Both the position numbers and the translations under genes were made by a program. This document shows positions 8,160-13,233 of a stretch of DNA of 13,233 nt, piece after piece. Origin of the DNA: Acropora yongei (taxonomy: Eukaryota > Cnidaria > Anthozoa > Scleractinia > Acroporidae); the NCBI GenBank assembly GCA_014634225.1, contig BLFN01000376.1, forward strand, positions 4,206,611-4,219,843, in the 5' to 3' direction. Under the pieces are notes generated by a model that saw only the letters and a program-made list of their open reading frames with translations, searched no databases and had not been told where the DNA came from. Position 1 is the first letter of the stretch; each line of letters opens with the position of its first letter.

Positions 8160-8198
8160 AACAATTATTCCTCAAGTCCGAATGGGCTATTGACTCAT

Positions 8199-8279
<81 letters not shown>

Positions 8280-8422
8280 GCAAGTTAAAGCTGGACATCA
8301 ATCCTTTTTTGCTGGCAAAACATTACAAACTTCGCTACTAGTGGGCTATAACATATAGCCTAGTAGTAGCTCAACCAATCAGAACGAAGCATTGATGACA
8401 GACCACTAGTTGGATTTTACTA
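8160..8422. mobile_element. Hairpin-rich MITE-like insertion
   Basis: Three inverted-repeat sets: aacaattattcctc (8160-8173) with its perfect inverse at 8214-8227; a pair sharing TAGTAAAATCCAACTAGT (8229-8251 and 8401-8422, one indel); and a hairpin GCTACTA...TAGTAGC at 8334-8370 whose loop side holds gggctata/tatagcc. No coding region. It interrupts the LINE linker between SICNE and NNYFVNV. The exact ends are uncertain: the first pair may lie outside or within the second. I recall similar dense-hairpin repeats from cnidarian genomes but cannot name the family. Confidence 0.65.
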
Positions 8423-8590
8423 AGTATTTATATACTGCACATATCACATCGTCTCATGGCGGTTTAAAATTCTTATTATTGAGTGAGATCGAACGTCAGC
8501 TTGTAAAGGCTCCTCTGGCAGCCGCTATCAGTTCATATGTGATCTCACTCACCAACCCAACCCTTGCATGAAATGTACGATAGACCACCA
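8423..8590. other. Unassigned insert with an 11-bp inverted repeat
   Basis: Sequence between the hairpin-rich element and resumed LINE linker text. It contains tgagtgagatc (8480-8490) and its inverse gatctcactca (8541-8551), 50 bases apart. Nothing coding is recognised. It may be part of the same insertion as 8160-8422 or a separate one. Confidence 0.4.
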
Positions 8591-8604
8591 CAACGGGAAC
8601 TACA

Positions 8605-8696
8605 TGCCCTACAATCAGCTAAATAACTACTTTGTGAACGTAGAGGAAACCTTGGGAGATAAATTTCCAGCTAGTGACATTGATCCGTTAGTGTAC
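8605..8696 (+). pseudogene. LINE ORF2 linker, part 2
   Basis: Plus strand: LNNYFVNVEETLGDKFPASD then IDPLVYI. The NNYFVN(V/I)...L pattern follows SICNE-type text in LINE ORF2 linkers, so this continues the piece ending at 8149. It stops where the 194-bp inverted-repeat element begins. Confidence 0.65.
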
Positions 8697-8890
8697 ATCT
8701 ATAGACCACTTTCATAAATGGCGGAGCATTTTGTTATTCCTTTGTATTTATGTTAATTAGACCTACTCGCCTCACTTTAGTTTAAATATTCTATAGAATT
8801 TTGCCCGTGGCAGTAAGGCTAATAAGGCTTATTAGCATCAAAACAAAAGATTGTTTAATTTGATCGCCATTATGAAAGAGGTCTATAGAT
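8697..8890. mobile_element. 194-bp inverted-repeat element (MITE)
   Basis: Terminal inverted repeats at 8697-8723 and 8865-8890 share ATCTATAGACC, then CTTTCATAA and TGGCG, with one indel and one mismatch. The core is AT-rich and non-coding. A TA target duplication (Tc1/mariner style) is possible because TA sits at the repeat edge on both sides. Removing the element does not restore the LINE frame exactly, so the boundaries are not proved. It lies between IDPLVYI and SSLNSFVFHG of the LINE. Confidence 0.75.
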
Positions 8891-9001
8891 CCTCTCTAAA
8901 TAGTTTTGTGTTTCATGGTATTTGCGAATTTGAAGTTTATGACAAAATTATGAAATTGAAAGTGAGAAATCGACGTTTGACATTCCCTGTAAATGTCTTA
9001 A
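8891..9001 (+). pseudogene. LINE ORF2 segment just before the RT core
   Basis: Plus strand: SSLNSFVFHGICEFEVYDKI then MKLKV; a frame change leads to FDIPCKCLK, where the TTAA element interrupts. The text is that of the N-terminal RT region (E...I..LK......D.IP...LK). Its continuation LAANHIYEALTIVFNNSLQ is found at 9737, on the far side of the TTAA element. Confidence 0.75.
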
Positions 9002-9731
9002 AGTCCCTTTGTCACTTACAATGATGCATCGCGGTCACTTTGTAGTTTCTGGGACCCAGAAAGTCGCTTTTTAGCGGCAGAGAAATCTGTTTCCATCTGA
9101 ACCCTCATGTCCTAACTTTATTTCCTCGACCGACCGCTGAATGTCGACGTTATGGCGCTGAAATGCACTTCCAGGCCAATTCTGAGCATTTTCTCGCTCT
9201 ATTGCATGCATCTTTCCATTTTTGCACTGCTTATTCCCTTTACCACAACCACAACGTGACGAGCATTTACTGTCAGCATTCGCTTCGTGCCGTTTTCTTC
9301 CGACTGCGGGTAGTCTTGCATGAACAGGACTGCATAAAAAATAAAGACAATCGGTCAGTGACCTGTGTTAAAATTACAAAGTACAAAAAACATTTTCGAA
9401 TATAGTTTGAACAATATACGCAAAACACACCACTTGACTTTCACGAGTTTCACTACGTGTCGCGCCATCATCTTCGTTCTGTTCGCTTTCATTTTCTGCC
9501 AAATGGGAACCATACGCGCGTTTTACAGAACCATCCCTTGGCAGCAAATCGCGAATATCTCCAGAAATTTCAGTCTCTGTATCCATTTCTTCACCGAGGT
9601 CAGAAGCCATGTCTAAATACAAATTGCCCGCGTGTTTCGATCGAAACTGATCTAATAATGGCTCTCCCGGTCAATGACCACGCTTGACAACAAACAATGC
9701 CCAAAGCATCATGGTAAGTGACAGAGGGGCT
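9002..9731 (-). mobile_element. 730-bp DNA transposon with TTAA duplications
   Basis: Terminal inverted repeats of 26 bp (9002-9027 and 9706-9731) have the form AG(T/C)CCCT(T/C)TGTCACTTAC(A/C)ATGATGC, with three differences. TTAA flanks both ends (8998-9001 and 9732-9735). Deleting the element and one TTAA joins CKCLK to LAANHI in a single open LINE frame, so insertion and target duplication are directly shown. TTAA duplication is known for piggyBac and Kolobok. The AGyCCCT terminus is unlike the usual piggyBac CCC start, so Kolobok is my preferred guess. It holds one small gene on the minus strand and no transposase catalytic domain that I can recognise, so it is probably non-autonomous or internally deleted. 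Confidence 0.85.
9071..9622 (-). pseudogene. Cysteine-rich (CXC-like) gene inside the TTAA element
   Basis: Minus strand. ATGs lie at 9622 and 9610; the second has better context (GACATGG). Exon 1 codes for a very acidic peptide: MASDLGEEMDTETEISGDIR, later LAENESEQNEDDG. A likely intron of 101 bases (9330-9430) starts GTGTGT and ends TTTTTTATGCAG. Joined in phase, exon 2 begins SCSCKTTRSRKKTARSEC and hits TGA at 9273-9275. One frame over, the text continues KCSSRCGCGKGNKQCKNG and runs to TAA 9071-9073. CSCK...R then CSSRCGCG resembles a tesmin/TSO1-type CXC zinc-binding motif split by a one-base indel. Its role is unknown. It may be the two ends of a longer transposase gene whose middle was deleted, or a separate DNA-binding accessory protein. 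The splice sites are inferred. Confidence 0.5.
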
Positions 9732-9736
9732 TTAAG

Positions 9737-11137
9737 CTTGCCGCCAATCACATTTACGAAGCCTTGACGATAGTTTTCAATAATTCATTGCAACTAGTTA
9801 TATTTCCAGATGTTTTGAAAATGTCTAAAGTCACGCCTGTTGATAAAGGGGGTAACGACTTCTATCCCTCTAACTATCCTCCGATTTCTACACTTTCGGC
9901 CCGAAATGTTGATATGTGAGCAGCTGGTGAATTACTTGGGGAAGAGCAGTATTCTCTACCAGTATCAATTTGGATTTAGAAAAGGGCATTCTACGGCACA
10001 GGCTAAAGCAGAAATTGCTGATAACCTACGGAAGTTTATCGATAAGAACATGTATACTCAGCCTTTTCTAAAGCCTTTGACAGTGTCAATCATAGCATCC
10101 TGTTTAAAAAAAATGGAACAGAATGGGATAAGAGCTAGAGGGGTGCCTCTTTAGCTTTTCACCAGCTACTTAACAAATAGGCAACAGTATACGGCGTTGG
10201 GGAATACTGTCTCTTCGAGGAAAGCAGTCACCTGTGGTATTCCCCGGGGAAGCTCGCTTGGACCAGTCTTTTGATTTACATTAATGATCTACCTAATTGC
10301 TCCAGTGTACTTACTTTCAGAATATTTGCAGACGACACGAATGTCTTTGCCTCAGCACGCGACCTGAAGAGTCTTGAACAATTGATTAACACTGAATTGA
10401 AGAAGGTCAAGCTTTGGTGCGTTGCTATCAATTAATTTTTCTAAAACAAATTTCATGATTGTCAAATCAGCCAGGAAGAAATGTTTGGCAGTAAATATCA
10501 AGATAGAAAGTGAAGACGGTACAAGTTTTTTTTCTGGAGCGCAAAGGTGTGCTTCTTGAAGACACAGTATCATTCAAACATCATATATCTTATGTCGCAT
10601 CACAAATTTCCCGCAGCAATGGGATAATAGCTATGCTCAGGCCTTTTAACTCTCTCTCAGAAGAGACAACTTTATTATAGCATTATTTGTCGTTACATTT
10701 CTAACGCAGTATTAGCATATTAGGAAGTGCGTACAAATCTCATATTAAGAAAATACAAACTAAACAGAACCATGTTATAAGGCTTTTATTCTTTGCACGT
10801 ACATCAGGCAAATTGACAGAGCGCTCTTGTCCTTACAGCAAATAATGTGTATCGACTGCATATTTTAAAATTCACGTATCTTTGGCGTAAAGGTCTTTTA
10901 CCAGTCTTGTTTTAAAATTATTTTCAAAATGCAAGTAGTATTCATGGGTATAATACCAGATATGTCTCCAAACAAAATTTATATCAACCTAAAGAGCGAA
11001 CTAACCCTGGAAAACAAACAGTTGCCTTTGCAGCATCTGTTGTCTAGGATAATATCCCAGTAGGCTTAAAAAACCTAAATGCCTTTAATTTTTTCAAAAA
11101 AAATAAAGCATCATCTGCTGTCAGAACAACATTCTGA
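9737..11137 (+). pseudogene. LINE ORF2, reverse transcriptase and C-terminal region (broken)
   Basis: Plus strand. ANHIYEALTIVFNNSLQ, FPDVLKMSKVTPVDKGG and SNYPPISTLSA open the RT. Later frames give QYQFGFRKGHSTAQA, KAFDSVNH-like text near 10070, TSYLTNRQQY, TCGIPRGSSLGP and YINDLPNCSSVLTFRIFADD. FADD (10325-10336) keeps both catalytic aspartates. SLEQLINTELKKVKLWC follows, then degraded C-terminal text: YISNAVLAY near 10700, NNVYRLHILKF at about 10840-10880 and GYNTRYVSKQNLY at about 10940-10985. The end is TGA 11135-11137. Many stops and shifts make it inactive. The motif order and HSTAQA/FADD forms place it in the L2/CR1-like LINEs. It would copy the element RNA at the nicked target. Confidence 0.9.
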
Positions 11138-11362
11138 AGCTTTGTCCTAAAATTTTCCCCTCCTCTGTTCTACGTTTATTTATTTATTAGTTCTGTTCTC
11201 CATATTTTGTTATAGGTAACTTAAAGTAACGGGGGGCTAACTCGAAAACTACTCAGTTAATTAGCCTCTAGACTCAATATTTGTACACTATTCTAGTCTT
11301 TTTTCTATATTTATATATATTTTACTTGTACAAGAGTGAATAAAGTGTTGTTGTTGTTGCTG
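11138..11362 (+). other. 3' UTR and tail of the plus-strand LINE
   Basis: Contains a stem GGCTAA (11235-11240) pairing with TTAGCC (11261-11266), AATAAA at 11339-11344 and a terminal (TTG)n run at about 11346-11362. A conserved 3' stem-loop recognised by the RT and a short tandem-repeat tail instead of poly(A) are usual for L2/CR1-type elements. Confidence 0.7.
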
Positions 11363-11408
11363 TAATACTGGACCAATTCACCGGAAGACTCGTTCCATTT
11401 TTTAGCCA

Positions 11409-11567
11409 GATGAGTCAAGATTGGCCGTACATGAAACCCTGACCACCGTGAAGGAAGGTGATGCCACCATGTTATCGGTCACAGTGACCAACAACACAAA
11501 CTATGACTTCACCGTACAATGTAGAGTTGTTCTGGGGCGCCTTCATCGTGTCGGTTCAGTGATTTGA
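11409..11567 (+). pseudogene. Short polyprotein-like fragment, possibly LTR retrotransposon
   Basis: A 52-residue open stretch, DESRLAVHETLTTVKEGDAT ... VTVTNNTNYDFTVQCRVVLG ... VGSVI, ending at TGA 11565-11567. It looks like real coding sequence (short beta-strand-like text of the type 'tvtNnt..df.vp.rtvLGr.h.v'), similar in my memory to segments near the protease of cnidarian LTR-retrotransposon polyproteins. No catalytic motif is present. It is caught between the tails of two LINEs and truncated by both. Confidence 0.35.
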
Positions 11568-11816
11568 ATTGATTTGATTTGACTTATTTCAACTCAGCTC
11601 AGTTTACATGGCATAATATTAAATTTACATAAGTGTCAAAACACAGTACAACTAAGGAATAAGAAAGAAATTGTAACAACAAAATAGAAAGCAAGTTATA
11701 ATCATGCAAATAGCATAGGCTAATTAAGTGGATGACCCCAGCAATAACATACAATTTCATAGAAAAAGATATATAGGTATTATATATAGTTTTTTTTTTA
11801 AGTATTTCTTCATGCA
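11568..11816 (-). other. 3' UTR and tail of the minus-strand LINE
   Basis: Reading the minus strand away from the ORF2 stop, the sequence is AT-rich and ends in imperfect CAAAT repeats at about 11562-11582, a short tandem tail like that of L2/CR1 elements. It contains no other gene. Confidence 0.6.
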
Positions 11817-13233
11817 CTAGGGCAGATAATTAGAATAACAATTGAGGATAGGGTCGTTGAGGGTTTTACGAAATATTCCAAGCGAATTAGAATTAGATAT
11901 AGTTATGGGCAAGGAGTTCCAGAGCCGTGGGCCAGTGAATTTTAAGGAGCGTAAGCCATATTGGGTGGTATTAACTGAGGCTGCATAAAGATCTTTTACA
12001 CGATTGCCTCGTTGAGTAAAAATGAACAAAATAAGTAAAATTGAAATGTTCACTGAAACAGGGGGTAACATTTCGCGTGACCACTGATAAACAAAGGAGA
12101 GTACCTGTAATTCAATGACATCATTTAGCTTAAGTAAGTTGAGAGATTTGAACAAAAGCTCACAATGGGATTTTGGTTCAGAGAAAGATATTATTCTGAT
12201 TGCTTTTTTCTGAATAATAAATAGTTGAGTTAGAAAAGAGGGAAAGGTTAAACCCCAGATATCAACACCATAAGTGAGGAAAAGGTAGATAAGAGAGTAA
12301 TAGAGCATGAAAAGAATAAGGTTATCAACAAAATGTCTCACGTTTGACAAGACACCTACTGTTTTCGCTAGTTTCAATCAAAGCTCATTAATATGACTCT
12401 TCCAAGTAAGGTTGGAATCGAATGTTATACCAAGGTACTTAGTAGAGATAACTTGTTTAATAAGTACGTCGTGAATTTCAGTTCTTAATGACTGACTGGG
12501 TTTAAGTTTGCTGGAATGAAAAAGAATGAAATTTGTTTTAGAAATACTAAGAGCTAATCGATTACATTTCATCCATTCGGCAACAAATTTTAGTTCATGA
12601 TTTAGAGTTACCTCAAAATGACTAATATTTTTGCTAGAAAAATAAAGATTGGCTTCATCCGCAAATAAATGAAAAGTTAGTAAGCTGGAAGTATTGGGCA
12701 AACCATTTATATATAATAGGAATAAAAGGGGTCCTAGAATAGATCCTTGTGGCACACTACAAGTGACTGGTAAAGAAAGTGAGTCATGACCATTAACAGC
12801 TACAAATTGTTCTCTTTTGGATAAGTAAGATTTAAACCAGTCACGCACAACACCTCTTATTTCGAAATGGTTAAGCTTAGTTAAAAGGATTGCGTGATTA
12901 ACAGTATCGAAAACTTTTTTTCAAAACTTTAAATATACCACAGCCAAATTCACTATTACAATGTACTGACGAATAGATTCAGTGACGGAATAAGAGCATG
13001 GGTAGTTGAGTATTTTTCGCTGAAACCACGCTGAAGGGGATAAAGTGTTTTTAGTTCTTCCAAATGACTGCAGAGGCGATGATACATAACTTTTTCGAAT
13101 GATTTACTTAAGTTGGAAAGAACAGAAATAGCTCTATAATTGTCTTTATCAAATCTGGAAATTCTCTTAAAAACAGGAGTAATCCTCGCTGTAATTTTAA
13201 TTTCTCATGAAAATTACCACTAGCAAAGGAGTC
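11817..13233 (-). pseudogene. Second LINE ORF2: reverse transcriptase and C-terminus (runs off window)
   Basis: Minus strand from the window edge. ITPVFKR, NYRAISVLSNLSKSFEKVMY and LQRGFSEKYSTTHALI form the RT fingers. Stops and a one-base slip in an A run near 12915 precede VFDTVNHAILLTKL (motif A). From about 12905 the frame is long: RDWFKSYLSKREQFVAVNG, SVPQGSILGPLLFLLYINGL, the catalytic box FADEAN (12648-12665, normally FADD/FADDT), KTNFILFHSS, KYLGITFDSNLTWKSHIN. One TGA (12378-12380) is followed in the same frame by KLAKTVGVLSNVRHFVDN, LYYSLIYLFLTYGVDIWG, QKKAIRIISF and the terminal RLWNSLP...F+..L segment, ending at TAG 11817-11819. L2/CR1-like. The Asp-to-Glu change at the catalytic site, the stop and the slip suggest a recent but dead copy. 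Confidence 0.9.

Noticed and set aside
8160..8422. A CRISPR array
   Set aside because: The repeats are inverted and irregular, with no evenly spaced direct repeats, and the context is eukaryotic.
9163..9687. Plus-strand frames in the TTAA element
   Set aside because: They are antisense to the cysteine-rich gene, which has a good start context, plausible splice sites and cysteine motifs.

Overview
This window looks like a transposon graveyard from a marine invertebrate, most likely a cnidarian and probably a stony coral. The taxonomic guess is an inference: DIRS-type retroelements, L2/CR1-like LINEs and short hairpin-rich elements, as remembered from coral genomes, all occur here. I see no host gene, tRNA, rRNA, operon or CRISPR array. 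Every coding trace belongs to a mobile element, and almost every one is broken by stops, frameshifts or insertions. A run of N's (5183-5733) is an assembly gap.

Positions 1 to about 3185 hold the minus-strand remains of a DIRS-like retrotransposon. A reverse transcriptase-RNase H polyprotein (about 3180 down to 961) is followed on the same strand by a second gene (811 down to 1, running off the window). That gene has an N-terminal zinc ribbon and a tyrosine-recombinase-like body. A 153-bp inverted-repeat element sits in the reverse transcriptase next to its catalytic box, flanked by a perfect 10-bp target duplication.

Positions about 3184 to 5003 hold a different DIRS-type fragment on the plus strand: the C-terminal end of an RT-RNase H polyprotein overlapping a classical tyrosine recombinase (3497-4467). 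The two DIRS pieces therefore meet head to head. A pair of inverted repeats about 70 bp long, each carrying its own small GC-rich hairpin, follows the recombinase (4548-5003). After the gap, a short minus-strand fragment resembles a Penelope-like element.

Positions about 5987 to 11362 hold one long plus-strand LINE of L2/CR1 type. Its parts are the ORF1 C-terminal region, apurinic endonuclease, linker, reverse transcriptase with an intact FADD box, and a 3' UTR with stem-loop, AATAAA and a (TTG)n tail. It has been interrupted by at least four later insertions: an antisense LINE tail (about 7437-7800), a hairpin-rich stretch (8160-8422, with unassigned sequence to about 8590), a 194-bp inverted-repeat element (8697-8890), and a 730-bp element with 26-bp terminal repeats and TTAA duplications (9002-9731). 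The TTAA element carries a small cysteine-rich gene. Removing it with one TTAA copy restores the LINE reading frame, which proves the insertion.

Positions 11363 to 11567 hold a small polyprotein-like fragment, possibly from an LTR element. Positions 11568 to 13233 hold a second, minus-strand L2/CR1-like LINE. It is long and comparatively well preserved but has an altered catalytic box (FADE instead of FADD) and runs off the right edge.

The region is best read as layers of insertion and decay. The most unusual items are the zinc-ribbon recombinase beside a DIRS RT, the TTAA element with the cysteine-rich gene, and the hairpin-bearing inverted repeats after the second recombinase.
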